Shown in pieces: positions 9,881 through 19,187 of a DNA stretch of 64,000 nt (within the stretch, counting starts at the first letter, position 1; each line of letters opens with the position of its first letter). The notes under the pieces were generated by a model. The model saw nothing but the letters and a program-made list of their open reading frames with translations. It was not told where the DNA came from and made no database searches. The DNA comes from Vibrio coralliirubri (GTDB lineage: Bacteria; Pseudomonadota; Gammaproteobacteria; Enterobacterales; Vibrionaceae): NCBI RefSeq assembly GCF_024347375.1, contig NZ_AP025471.1:372001-436000 (forward strand), read 5' to 3'. The position numbers were made by a program, and so were the translations under genes.

Positions 9881-11259
9881 GTCGATACGATTTAGCGCTT
9901 GAAGCGATTCAATCAAAGGGAGCGCGATTCACATCCCGTACATGGTTGCTGTCGATGACTCTTATGTTGAGTTGGTTTTTTCCTGCTGTTGCTTCTGCTG
10001 CCGATATCTTCGATCTGCAAAAAAGTGGTGACGTTGAGCTTATCGCTTGGATTGGCGAGAAACCCAAGTCGGGCGACAAAATAATGCCGACCAAAGTCAG
10101 CGTAAATGAGCAGGTGATTCTGAACATTGAGGTGGCGACACCGCGCTGGTTAACAGGCGGCACTCGAATTGGCAGCATCGAAATCCCTAATGTGATTGCT
10201 AAACAGCGTAACCAACTCGCGACGAATTACACAGAAAGAGTCGGTGGTACTACATGGTCACGCCAGCGTTGGGAAGTGACGCTTTATCCGATGACTTCTG
10301 GCGAGTTTGTCATTCCAACCTTACCGGTTCGTATCCAAGTTTCTGCTCCTGATGGTTCAAACGTTGGTGGCACGCTTTACACGCAGCCGATTAAGTTTGA
10401 AGCTTCGTTGCCCTCAGGTTTACTCGATAATGAAACGCCTTGGTTTTCTGCGACAGAAGTAGATGTAGAGCAGCAATGGCAACGTTCGAGTGAAGAGCTG
10501 AAAGTTGGCGATGCCATTACTCGAACTATCACGATTAAGGCAAAAGACAGCCTTTCTGTGTTGCTACCAGACGTGCTAACCAATGAGTCCACTCAGCAGT
10601 TCCAAGCTTACCCACAGCCCAACCGTTTGGATGATACACAAGAACGTGGTGATTATCGCTCAAGCCGAGTTGAAGAGACGGTATATGTGATTCAACAAGG
10701 TGGTGAGTTTACGTTGCCAGAGTTTTCATTTCAGTGGTGGGACAGCAAAAATCAACGCCTTGAAAACGTGGTGATAAAAGGAGAAGTGTTTGAAGCCAAA
10801 CACACAGTCCAATCTTTCATCAAAGCCTACATGTCGGTGTTTATTACTGTTGGTTTGGCGTTATTAGTCTGCATTGCGTTGATTGTTTCCGTTAAGCGTT
10901 ACTACGCAAATCGTCCAACACCAAGTTGGTTGGTATTACGTCGTTTACTCAAGCAAGGTAATTGGGCTGCATTAAGAACCTTTATCTACCGTCAATTGCG
11001 AAACGAAACCTCTCAGTTAGAACTGAATAAAGCGCAACTAAGTAAAGAGCAACTGGGTAAATCAAATGGGCAAAAGCGTTGGCTAGAAGATAGCGAAGCC
11101 CTTCAACAAGGAAGTGAAGATAAAAACGTATTCACTCGTTTATGGAAAGGGTTACGTAACTTGCCCAACGACAAATCAAGCCAGAGTAAACCTCGTTCAA
11201 TTGCCGCTTGCTTGAAAATCCCTAAAGCCTTGCCAGACTTAAAAGATAGAACTAAGTAG
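9877..11259 (+). CDS. BatD-family membrane protein
   Basis: The product is 460 residues with a signal peptide ending near AVASAADIF, an extracytoplasmic beta-rich region of about 300 residues, and one C-terminal membrane helix near residue 325 (VFITVGLALLVCIALIVSV) with a basic cytoplasmic tail. This is the BatD layout. It is the last gene of the MoxR operon, overlaps the previous gene by ATGA, and is followed by a terminator. The likely role is the periplasmic part of the VWA/MoxR complex, but a substrate is not known. Confidence 0.88.
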   Translation: MSRYDLALEAIQSKGARFTSRTWLLSMTLMLSWFFPAVASAADIFDLQKSGDVELIAWIGEKPKSGDKIMPTKVSVNEQVILNIEVATPRWLTGGTRIGSIEIPNVIAKQRNQLATNYTERVGGTTWSRQRWEVTLYPMTSGEFVIPTLPVRIQVSAPDGSNVGGTLYTQPIKFEASLPSGLLDNETPWFSATEVDVEQQWQRSSEELKVGDAITRTITIKAKDSLSVLLPDVLTNESTQQFQAYPQPNRLDDTQERGDYRSSRVEETVYVIQQGGEFTLPEFSFQWWDSKNQRLENVVIKGEVFEAKHTVQSFIKAYMSVFITVGLALLVCIALIVSVKRYYANRPTPSWLVLRRLLKQGNWAALRTFIYRQLRNETSQLELNKAQLSKEQLGKSNGQKRWLEDSEALQQGSEDKNVFTRLWKGLRNLPNDKSSQSKPRSIAACLKIPKALPDLKDRTK

Positions 11260-11291
11260 CAAACTTTAGTCATTCGCATCGAACATAATCG

Positions 11292-11323
11292 GCAGGTTCT
11301 CTACTATGGGGAACCTGCTTCTT
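11292..11323 (+). terminator. Terminator of the MoxR-Bat operon
   Basis: GCAGGTTC at 11292-11299 pairs with GAACCTGC at 11311-11318 across an 11-base loop and is followed by TTCTTTAA. It separates the operon from the LysR gene. The T tract is interrupted by one C. Confidence 0.75.
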
Positions 11324-11337
11324 TAATATGGAACTGT

Positions 11338-12243
11338 ATGAAAAGTACCGAACTAAATCTAATTCCTATATTTGTTGCTATCTATGAAGAGCAGAACTTA
11401 TCTAGGGCTGCTAATCGCATGGATATAAGCCAACCAGCAGTGAGTAAAGCACTTGCAAGGTTGAGAGATATCTATGATGAGCCACTGTTTCACCGCACCA
11501 CATCAGGCGTAGAGCCAACCACATTTGCTATTGATATCTATCCTGCAATGGCTGCCGCACTTAAAAACTTTACTTCTACTTTATCCGCATCAAGAGACTT
11601 CGATCCTAAAACCTCAGGCCGTGTGTTTTCCATTGCTTGCGTCTCGGCAGCGAGCTACGAAATGATGCCAAAAGTAATGCAGTTAATCAGCCAAGTCGCG
11701 CCAGGTATCGCGTTAGAGGTTCACCCGCTGTTTACCGAAGACTATGAGTCCGATTTAAGGCTTCAAAGACATGACGTGATTGTTGATATGACGCCTAAAG
11801 GAAGAACCATGCTTAAGCACGAGGTGATTTCTACAGAAGAGCTGGTCGTGGTGTGTAGTAGTGATCATCCTACGGTTGGCGATACGATCGATATGGAACA
11901 GTTCTTAGCACTCGAACATGTTGTTGTATCAAGGTGGCATGCGCGCAAAAGCTTATTGAGCTCAGAGCACTACAGTGACCTTGAGAAACGTAGAATCGTG
12001 TATCGCGCAGCGGGCGTTGTAGAGATGCTGCCTGTTATCGAAGGCTCTGAGTATATCGGTGTAATGCCTATTTCATCGGTGCGTTGTTTTGCTGAAAAGT
12101 ACGCGGTAAAAACACTGCCATTACCCTTCGAGTTGGAAGACCTCGATATGTGTATGATTTGGCATCCAAGCCGTACTAATGAACCAAGCCATAAGTGGTT
12201 ACGAGCTAAGATCAAAGCGGCAGCAAAAGAGTTATCAAGTTAG
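11338..12243 (+). CDS. LysR-family transcriptional regulator
   Basis: This is a 301-residue protein with the LysR N-terminal winged helix (FVAIYEEQNLSRAANRMDIS followed by QPAVSKALARLR) and a substrate-binding domain of periplasmic-binding fold after residue 90. The effector and target genes are not evident. It is not divergent from a neighbour, and the next gene downstream, 19 bases away, is a decayed lipid kinase, so the usual clue to a LysR target is absent. Confidence 0.93.
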   Translation: MKSTELNLIPIFVAIYEEQNLSRAANRMDISQPAVSKALARLRDIYDEPLFHRTTSGVEPTTFAIDIYPAMAAALKNFTSTLSASRDFDPKTSGRVFSIACVSAASYEMMPKVMQLISQVAPGIALEVHPLFTEDYESDLRLQRHDVIVDMTPKGRTMLKHEVISTEELVVVCSSDHPTVGDTIDMEQFLALEHVVVSRWHARKSLLSSEHYSDLEKRRIVYRAAGVVEMLPVIEGSEYIGVMPISSVRCFAEKYAVKTLPLPFELEDLDMCMIWHPSRTNEPSHKWLRAKIKAAAKELSS

Positions 12244-12262
12244 CCTATACAAGGACATAGCC

Positions 12263-13157
12263 ATGGAAAGCATTCGCGCGATTTTAAGCCAATATCCCGG
12301 AATTAAGGCAAGCCATCTTTGCGGCGAGGGACAATGATATTGACCTGCAAGTTAGAGTGACTTGGGAATCGTCGGACATGTTTCGTTTGGTAAGCGAGGC
12401 AATATGCGATGGTGTTAAGCGTCTGATTGTGGCGGGTGGCGATGGAACGGTGAATGAAGCCGTTAACGCGCTCAACCAGTTCCGTGCGAGTGAAAGACCA
12501 CAACTGGCGATTATCCCCATGGGCACTGCGAATGATTTTGCGACCGCAACGGGAATACCTAATGATATTTTGGGTGCTTTTGAACTAGCGCTGGAAGGTA
12601 AGGCGTTTGCAGTGGATAGCGTGCGTGCGAATGACCGTTATTTCATGAACGTTGCTGCGGCGGGTTTTGGTGCTGAAGTCACAGCCGAAACGCCAGTCGA
12701 GCTTAAAGATTTTCTCGGTGGCGGTGCGTATACGCTAACAGGTGTGGTGAAAGCACTCGGCTTTAAGCCTTACAGTGGCACGTTGACCATAGACAAAGGT
12801 AGCTTTACCGGGGAGATCCTTGTTGGTGCTTTTTGTAATGGTCGCTTAGCGGGTGGAGGATAAGAGCTAGCACCCAATGCATTGATTGATGACGGCTTGA
12901 TGGGTCTTACTTTGGTCAAAACCTTCATGGCTTCTGATCTGCCAAAAGTCATCGAAGAGCTCAAGCATCCAGCCGACAACGGCAAGTACATTGTCCATAC
13001 TCAAGCTCGTTGGCTAGAGATCGATTTCCCTCAGTCACTGCCCATTAACCTTGATGGTGAACCTTATCGTTCCAATCAAATACGTTTTGAAGTCATGCCA
13101 TCCAGCATTTGTTTGGTGCTGCCAGAAAACAGTCCTTGTTTGGTGAAAAACCGGTAA
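12263..13157 (+). pseudogene. Decayed YegS/BmrU-type lipid kinase
   Basis: The family is clear from [22 protein letters not shown] and the late [12 protein letters not shown]. Two lesions break it. First, ATG 12263 reads MESIRAIL then leaves frame. The rest resumes one frame away as [19 protein letters not shown] from about 12288, as if roughly 11 bases that normally encode the NGK motif were deleted. Second, an in-frame TAA at 12861-12863 replaces the expected Gln codon in AGGGQELAPN, and the same frame then continues to the stop at 13157. An intact enzyme would phosphorylate diacylglycerol, phosphatidylglycerol or a sphingoid lipid. A remaining open piece at 12357-12860 could be expressed but lacks both ends. 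Confidence 0.85.
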
Positions 13158-13564
13158 ACCACTTCGGTTGGGTAAACGGAGTGATCGACCGATAGGGTCA
13201 TTCGCTACGCTAAGATTCGTTATGCTTCTTTTTGCGTTTGTTCTGAATTAAGCAAGAAGTAAGATAACCAGTCATCAATCGGCAGAGGACGCGCAAAGAA
13301 ATAGCCTTGAGCGTATTTACAACCGATCTGGCGCAGTGTCTTCACATGACTCTGGGTTTCAAGGCCCTCTGCAATCACTGAAAAGTCGAGTATTTGCGCG
13401 AGTTTAAGCACCGCACAAGTAATCTCGTAATCAACCTTTGATGAGTTAATATCTTCAATAAAGCTTCGATCTAACTTTACGCAATCAGCCGAAAGATTCT
13501 TCAATACCGACAGTGAAGAGTAACCCGTGCCAAAATCATCGATAGCAATCTTATAGCCTTTAGA

Positions 13565-13573
13565 ATGAAGCAC
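13565..13573. repeat. Target-site duplication, left copy
   Basis: ATGAAGCAC directly flanks the left end of the IS903-like element. The identical right copy is at 14628-14636. A perfect duplicate suggests a recent single insertion without later rearrangement. Confidence 0.93.
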
Positions 13574-14627
13574 GGCTTTGTTGCGTAATTAAATTTAGAG
13601 ATAGAGCCAACCCGTTTCGCTTGTTTCTTAGTCAATACGACAAGTTTCAGGCATACCTAACCCAGTAAGCTTGTTCAACGCTTTTATCATCGCGTAAGTT
13701 TCACCCACCTGGGCATTGTAATTTCTTAAGCTCAGTTTCCCTCCTAGCAACTGTTTAACTCGATACATCGCTGTTTCTGAGAGTGAACGTTTGTGGTATC
13801 CATACCGCTCTTTCCAATACTTATTTGAGTCGTATAATTTCTGGCAACCCACGGCGAGATTTCGAGGGTGACCACGCTCCCAGAAGGCAGCCCCTTCTCT
13901 TGGGGGAATAAGCGCAATAGCTCCCTTAATCTTAATAGCAGCGTGACACGCTCTCGTGTCGTAAGCGCCATCACCAGACACCTCAAGGATACTTCGGCGT
14001 GTTTGTTTCAGTAAGTTCGGGAGTACTTCTCCATCTGTAACCGTCGATAAACTTAGCTCGGCGGCAATGATCTCATGAGTGTTGGTATCGACTGCAATAT
14101 GCAGCTTTCGCCAGACTCTACGCTTGCCATCCGTCCCATGTTTTTTGACTTTCCATTCACCTTCGCCATAAACCTTAAGGCCAGTAGCATCAATGGCTAG
14201 GTGCTGTATCGCTCCTCTCGTTTTAGTCTTAAATGAAACCTCAACTTGCTTGGCTCTACGACTGATGCAGGTGTAATGCGGACAACTTAACGGTACATGG
14301 GCTAACCTAAATATCGAGTCGATAAATCCTTGCAGCGCTCTCAATGGCATAGAAAAAACTCGTTTGACCATGAGTGCTGTCGTGATAGCTAAATCACTGA
14401 ACCGACGCGGCCTACCGCGCTTATTCTGTTTGCTTTGCGCCCATCCGCTTATTGCTTCTTCATCAATCCAAAAAGTCAGAGAACCACGGTTAATGAGTGA
14501 TCGGTTGTATTGCTTCCAGTTGGTTGTTTTATAACGAGGCTTAGGCATAGGACTACGAGATAGAGTGGAGGTAGCTGATCAGATCGTAGGTTCTTGATTT
14601 AGTTCCATTGAATTACGCAACAAAGCC
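13574..14627 (-). mobile_element. IS5-family element of the IS903 type (1,054 bp)
   Basis: The ends are perfect 17-bp inverted repeats: GGCTTTGTTGCGTAATT at 13574-13590 and its complement at 14611-14627. The end sequence, the size and the 9-bp target duplication fit the IS903 group of IS5. One transposase gene fills the element. The ends and gene look intact, so it may still be mobile. Confidence 0.95.
13628..14548 (-). CDS. IS5/IS903-type DDE transposase
   Basis: The 306-residue product begins MPKPRYKTTNWKQYN and has the IS903-type N-terminal region (GSLTFWIDEEAISGW), a first catalytic Asp in AIDATGLKVYGEGEWKVKKH, a second in VSGDGAYDTRA, and a Glu-bearing YREK-like helix near YKERYGYHKRSLSETAMYR read as KERYGYHKRSLSETAMYR. 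It catalyses cut-and-paste transposition of the element. It is the only gene in the element and appears full length, with no frameshift or internal stop. Confidence 0.93.
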   Translation of the reverse strand: MPKPRYKTTNWKQYNRSLINRGSLTFWIDEEAISGWAQSKQNKRGRPRRFSDLAITTALMVKRVFSMPLRALQGFIDSIFRLAHVPLSCPHYTCISRRAKQVEVSFKTKTRGAIQHLAIDATGLKVYGEGEWKVKKHGTDGKRRVWRKLHIAVDTNTHEIIAAELSLSTVTDGEVLPNLLKQTRRSILEVSGDGAYDTRACHAAIKIKGAIALIPPREGAAFWERGHPRNLAVGCQKLYDSNKYWKERYGYHKRSLSETAMYRVKQLLGGKLSLRNYNAQVGETYAMIKALNKLTGLGMPETCRID

Positions 14628-14636
14628 ATGAAGCAC
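14628..14636. repeat. Target-site duplication, right copy
   Basis: ATGAAGCAC flanks the right end of the IS903-like element and matches the copy at 13565-13573. In the interrupted gene it encodes the end of EVLH on the minus strand. Confidence 0.93.
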
Positions 14637-16753
14637 CTCAATGGTTCTCGAACAGGTTTCAAAATCACGCATCATGTCTCTTTCGGTAATCTCAAGCAGC
14701 AATTGGTGAGGTTGGCAATCCGTTTCATCCAATATCACTTGTAGCTGCTCGGCGAGGTCTGTCATATAGAACATTCTCGCTGAGAAATTGATTGAGAAAA
14801 TCACGCCTTGCAGGTCGATCCCCGCACGTTGCCATTCAGTGATTAAGTTCGCCACTTTCTTAAACACCCATTTATCGATGTCGATAATGAGGTCACTTTT
14901 CTCCGCCACTTCAAGGAAATCAATCGGTGGCAGTAAGCCCAATTTAGGGTGTCGCCAGCGAATAAGTGCTTCGGCGCCAATGATGCCCTGTGAGTCTAAG
15001 TCGACTTTGGGCTGGAAGAACACTTCAAGCTCGTCGTTAGCAATCGCTTGATGAAGCCCTATGTTGGTTTCGATTAAGTCGTTCACTTCGTGGGTCATTT
15101 TATCCGCGTAGATTCTGTACTGGTCTCTACCGTTCCGCTTGGCGTGATACATGGCGGTATCTGCGTTGCGAATTAAGGTTTCACGATCCAAACCATGAGT
15201 AGGGTATTCACAAACACCAATACTCGCAGAGACGAAGATAGAATTATCATCGATGTAATACGGCTTTCTTAATGCTTGATTCAAGCGATCGGCGATCGGT
15301 TCACCTTCTTCTAGGCCAACATTGGAATACACAACCAAGAACTCGTCGCCACCCATTCGAGCAACAAAGCCTTTATCGCCGACTAAGTTACTCAGAATGT
15401 CAGATACATTGACTAATAAGTTGTCTCCGGGCGCATGTCCTAAGGAGTCGTTAATGGTCTTAAATTCATCAATGTCGAGATAAAACAATAAGAAAGAGGC
15501 GTTGCTCTCACTGGATTTTCTAATCTCTTCATCTAATAGTTTGGTGGCCAACAGTCGGTTAGCCAAATTCGTCAGTGGGTCATGGTGCGCGAGGAAGTCG
15601 AAGTTCTTCTTCTCTTCAGTGAGGTCGAGATAGGCCTCAGACAGTCTTAAAGCCATGTCGTTATAGGCTTTTTCTAAGTGAGACCATTCGTCACTTCTGC
15701 CCAAGTTGATCGGGTTTTTGAGGCTACCGGATTCTAAACGGTCGAAGCCATGCCTAAGGGCATTGAGTGGTTTTCGAATGTGGTGTCTAACAACGTGGCT
15801 AACCAGCAACATCGACAACACGACGGCTGAAATGCTGATAACAATCGCATTGAGCCTTGAGAGACCGATTTCTTTTTCAAGCTGGTCTGTCAGTTCTAAG
15901 GCTTGGTTTTGTACGCGTGATTCGGTTTTTTCTACCATCTCCAACAAGTCACTTTGGGCAACTAGCAGTGATGCCATCACCAACCAACGCTGTTCCAGAT
16001 TCGCTCGAATGCGTTTTAAAGCGGCGTTGTATCGTTTCACCGTTCGATTGATTCTTTTCTTCTCAGCAATAACCGCTGTTGTTTCGATATCAACGTTTTC
16101 TAAATGGAGCAAAAATATATCGAGTTCTTTCTCGACCTCGATAAGCAGGACTTTCTCCGTTTCTGGCGTGATACGGCTGTGAATGTCACCGACCATTTTC
16201 CCCGAAGTGAGAAACGACTCTCGTAGCATGTTGATGAGATCTAATTCATTGTTATAACGGATGAAATTAGGTTGGTCTAAGTGCCTTAGCTTGCTGTCGG
16301 CGATTGCAAATTCGAGTTGATCAAGTTGCTCGGCTAACGCAGCGTCGATTTGATTTGTCTGTTTTAGAATTCGATTCAGTGCTAGCGAACTGCCTAAGAA
16401 ACGGTGGAAGTTATCGATAAAGGCATCGATCTTTTGCGAGAAACCTTCGTTGGTCGAAAGATCTCTCAGTCGTTGCAGTTGGAAATCAACATTGAACGCT
16501 TCTTCAGACAGCGTGGTTTCACTGAACAAAAAAGTCTGTTCCAACAGCTTAACTCGAGAGGTGAGCGTAAACACGCGACGACTGATTTCAGAGTTAACAA
16601 TCAAATCTGACACGTGTGTCGAGGTTTCCGTTTTGAGCGTCGACTCGACGTAATAGAGCGAGCGGATCACCATGATGACCGCAAGGCTCACAATCAATAG
16701 CGAAACCAGATTCGAAATAATGAGCCGTTGGGTGATGTTTATCTGAGGTAGTT

Positions 16754-17872
16754 TCATTGTGGCTTCCAAATTTTCAGATACGCTTCACGGTAGCCATTTT
16801 TAGGGTCGTAGATGCCTTTGTCTGACTGGCTGATGAGTTCTTCAACATTATCGGGCGTGACGAGATGCACAGGGGCAGAGTAGCCACTCGGAGGCATCTG
16901 GTTGAATGCTCGATTGAGCTCGTCGACAATTTGCCAACCTTGTAGATATAAGGGTTCAGGTACCGTCGCCAGTTGGAATTGACCGCTATTGATTCTTTTG
17001 TACGCGGCTTTGCTGCCGTCACCCGCTGAAATGTTTTGTGGTATTAGCCGATACTCTTCGAGATTAGATTCCAAAGAAGGGATCGCGTAATCAATGTAGA
17101 GGTCGTTGATGGCTAAGATATGCGTTATTTTTTCGCCATATTGATCATCAAGGTTTTTCAATGTTGCAGGCATCTGCTCGGCAATTTTATCGAGCGGTAA
17201 GTAGTTCAGTTCAAGTACATCACAGGTACCGCAACGCTTGATGGTGTTGACCATCGCGTTGGCCTTGATCATCGCAATTTCATAGTTCGGGTCGGTAAAC
17301 ACCACGGTTTTTGCTCGCCCGTTTGAGTTAACAATCGCGAGTAGCGCGGCCACCTCCGCCACATCGAGAGGGTCGGTGGTGATGTTGGTGTATAAGCCGA
17401 TTTCTGGGTTGCCACCAACAAGCTCAGTCGCATGCCAGCCAATAACAACGATTCCGAGATCTTCCGCTTGTTTCAAAATGGTTTTGTGTCGAACAGCGTC
17501 AATGCCGCCAAGAACAATGGCATCGGGTTCAAAGCCAATCGCTTTTCGGATAACTGCACCTTGGCGTACTTCTGAGCCTAAGCCATCAATGAACCTCAGA
17601 TGCCAATTGATGTTTGAAATCGCCTCAGAGATACCTTTACCCACACCGTAAACGCCACCATTACGTAAATCAGACGCGACAAAAATAACGTTTTTTTCAT
17701 GACGCACCGCAGGGCCTTGCATTGGGCCATCCCAAGTTCTCTGATTGGAAACCGCACGCATCACTTTTTCTTCAGCATATTGGAAGAAATCGTCTTCATG
17801 ATTACCCGCAAAACTCTGAGAGTAGCAAGTAGTAGCGAGCAACAAACCCGCAAAATTTAATCTCTTATTCAT
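16754..17872 (-). CDS. Periplasmic sugar-binding-like protein coupled to GGDEF-EAL
   Basis: This is a 372-residue exported protein (signal peptide through SQSFAGNHE) of the type I periplasmic-binding fold, the Peripla_BP_4/LuxP/TorT kind. Typical parts are NVIFVASDLRNGGVYGVGKG, PDAIVLGGIDAVRHK and ISAGDGSKAAYKRINSG. Two cysteines in RCGTCDV may form a disulfide. Its stop overlaps the start of the GGDEF-EAL gene by ATGA, so it is probably the ligand-binding partner of that sensor, as LuxP is for LuxQ or TorT for TorS. The ligand is unknown. The gene faces away from the binding-protein gene at 17954, with an 81-base intergenic region between them. Confidence 0.85.
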   Translation of the reverse strand: MNKRLNFAGLLLATTCYSQSFAGNHEDDFFQYAEEKVMRAVSNQRTWDGPMQGPAVRHEKNVIFVASDLRNGGVYGVGKGISEAISNINWHLRFIDGLGSEVRQGAVIRKAIGFEPDAIVLGGIDAVRHKTILKQAEDLGIVVIGWHATELVGGNPEIGLYTNITTDPLDVAEVAALLAIVNSNGRAKTVVFTDPNYEIAMIKANAMVNTIKRCGTCDVLELNYLPLDKIAEQMPATLKNLDDQYGEKITHILAINDLYIDYAIPSLESNLEEYRLIPQNISAGDGSKAAYKRINSGQFQLATVPEPLYLQGWQIVDELNRAFNQMPPSGYSAPVHLVTPDNVEELISQSDKGIYDPKNGYREAYLKIWKPQ

Positions 17873-17953
17873 ATGGCTTATAAAACGCTTTAACTTATAA
17901 TTGCCCTATATTTATAATGTTGTTAATAAACATTCAAACATTTGGTAACAGTT

Positions 17954-19048
17954 ATGCCGGGTCAACTTTATAAAAATATTTTACCAACCCTACTGACAGC
18001 GTGTTTTTGCCTCCCTTTGTACGTCAATGCAGACGGTGTAAGGTCGGAGGCTGATGTAAAGAAACTTGAAAAATTTCAAGAGACTGTAAGTGGCGAGCCA
18101 ATTTCATTAGCTCCGATGTCGGTAGAAAAACCGGTAAGAATTGCGCTGATTTATCCAAGTGCAGATATTTCTGACTTTTGGACCAGAAACTACACCGCAT
18201 TGAAGGAGAGGCTCATCGCTTTGGAGCTGCCTTTTGAGATCAGTGAGTTTACCTCAAGGCAAATTGAGCACTCATTACAGACCCAATACATCGAGCAAGT
18301 CCTGAATTCTGAGACGCCTTATGACTTCGTCATTTTTGGTCCTTCTGAATTAGGTATCCAAGCCGGCAACATTCAAAAACTGTCCGCTTCCAAAGATTTC
18401 AAAACCTTTATTTGGGCGTTTCACACACCGAATGAGCAATGGAAACATCAACCAGACAGCTGGTTTGATTTCTCAAGCGCGATGGGGGCTGAGGTGCTTT
18501 GTGACCATGTGGTGAAAGAACTCGGAAATGAAGTCGAGTTTTCAGCCAATCGAGGAATTCCGGGAATAACAGATACTCAACGTTCACAAGGTTTCATTGA
18601 TTGCGTAGAAGAAAAAGGCGATTGGTTAACGGTGTATGAGCACTTTGGGCAATACCAGAAGATAGGTGGAGCCGACGGGATTCGTTTGGTGCTCGGTAAC
18701 TTCCCCGAAGTGACCATGGTTCACAATGCTAATACTGCGATGACAATGGGAGCGGTGGATGCTTTAAACAAGGCTGACATGTTGTCTCAAATCTATGTGA
18801 CGGGTTGGGGCGGTACTGCGAAAGAGATAGAAAAGATTCGTTCCGATGAATTAGACGCGACGCCTATGCGAATGAGTGATGACCTTGGTGTGGCAACGGC
18901 CGAAGCGATTAAGTTTCACTTGGAAGAGCGAGAGGCAGAAGTCCCGTTGGTTTACTTAGGTCGTATCACCGTTGTGCACAATAAGATGAATGACGACCAA
19001 TTAAATCAGCTAACCAGAGAAGCGTTTCGTTACTCGGGCAAGAATTAG
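17954..19048 (+). CDS. Second periplasmic binding protein, LuxP/TorT-like
   Basis: The ATG at 17954 begins a signal peptide (ILPTLLTACFCLPLYVNA). A TTG at 17942 in frame is a less likely start, and no strong ribosome site is visible. The 364-residue product shows the type I binding fold with IALIYPSADISDFWTRNY, NANTAMTMGAVDAL and VTGWGGTAKEIEK. It lies divergent from a binding protein/GGDEF-EAL pair, so it may feed the same or a related sensor. No ABC permease is nearby, which argues for sensing over transport. It is followed by a bidirectional terminator. Confidence 0.82.
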   Translation: MPGQLYKNILPTLLTACFCLPLYVNADGVRSEADVKKLEKFQETVSGEPISLAPMSVEKPVRIALIYPSADISDFWTRNYTALKERLIALELPFEISEFTSRQIEHSLQTQYIEQVLNSETPYDFVIFGPSELGIQAGNIQKLSASKDFKTFIWAFHTPNEQWKHQPDSWFDFSSAMGAEVLCDHVVKELGNEVEFSANRGIPGITDTQRSQGFIDCVEEKGDWLTVYEHFGQYQKIGGADGIRLVLGNFPEVTMVHNANTAMTMGAVDALNKADMLSQIYVTGWGGTAKEIEKIRSDELDATPMRMSDDLGVATAEAIKFHLEEREAEVPLVYLGRITVVHNKMNDDQLNQLTREAFRYSGKN

Positions 19049-19076
19049 GTTCGATCCATTTAGCCTTTATCAATCA

Positions 19077-19134
19077 AAAAGAGCCGCTTATCTGTTTCGA
19101 CTTAGTGAGTCAGAATTAGATAAACAGCTCTTTT
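19077..19134. terminator. Bidirectional terminator between converging genes
   Basis: AAAAGAGC and GCTCTTTT form the base of a long hairpin with a second stem TTATCT/AGATAA and a 3x3 internal loop. A-rich and T-rich flanks on both sides suit both the + gene ending at 19048 and the - gene ending at 19188. Confidence 0.75.
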
Positions 19135-19187
19135 ATTGAGTGGGTTCCGGATTCGAAATCTAGCTCACGAAACCTTAGAGATTGAGT

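Larger units (their letters stand above)
13220..16757 (-). pseudogene. Membrane GGDEF-EAL protein interrupted by an IS903-like element
   Basis: The minus-strand gene starts at ATG 16757, which overlaps the stop of the upstream binding-protein gene (ATGA) and has GGAAG five bases upstream; a TTG at 16769 is less likely. It encodes a membrane helix, an all-helical periplasmic sensor of about 260 residues, a second helix, HAMP, a GGDEF domain with an intact RMGGDEF, and an EAL domain (AEALIRWRHP). The EAL domain is cut after EVLH at 14628 by the insertion and resumes at 13573 with SKGYKIAIDDFGTGYSS, running to the stop at 13220. Removing the element and one 9-bp duplicate restores an 824-residue frame. 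The remaining 5' part (to 14613) could still make an active diguanylate cyclase, while the phosphodiesterase would be lost. Confidence 0.9.
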
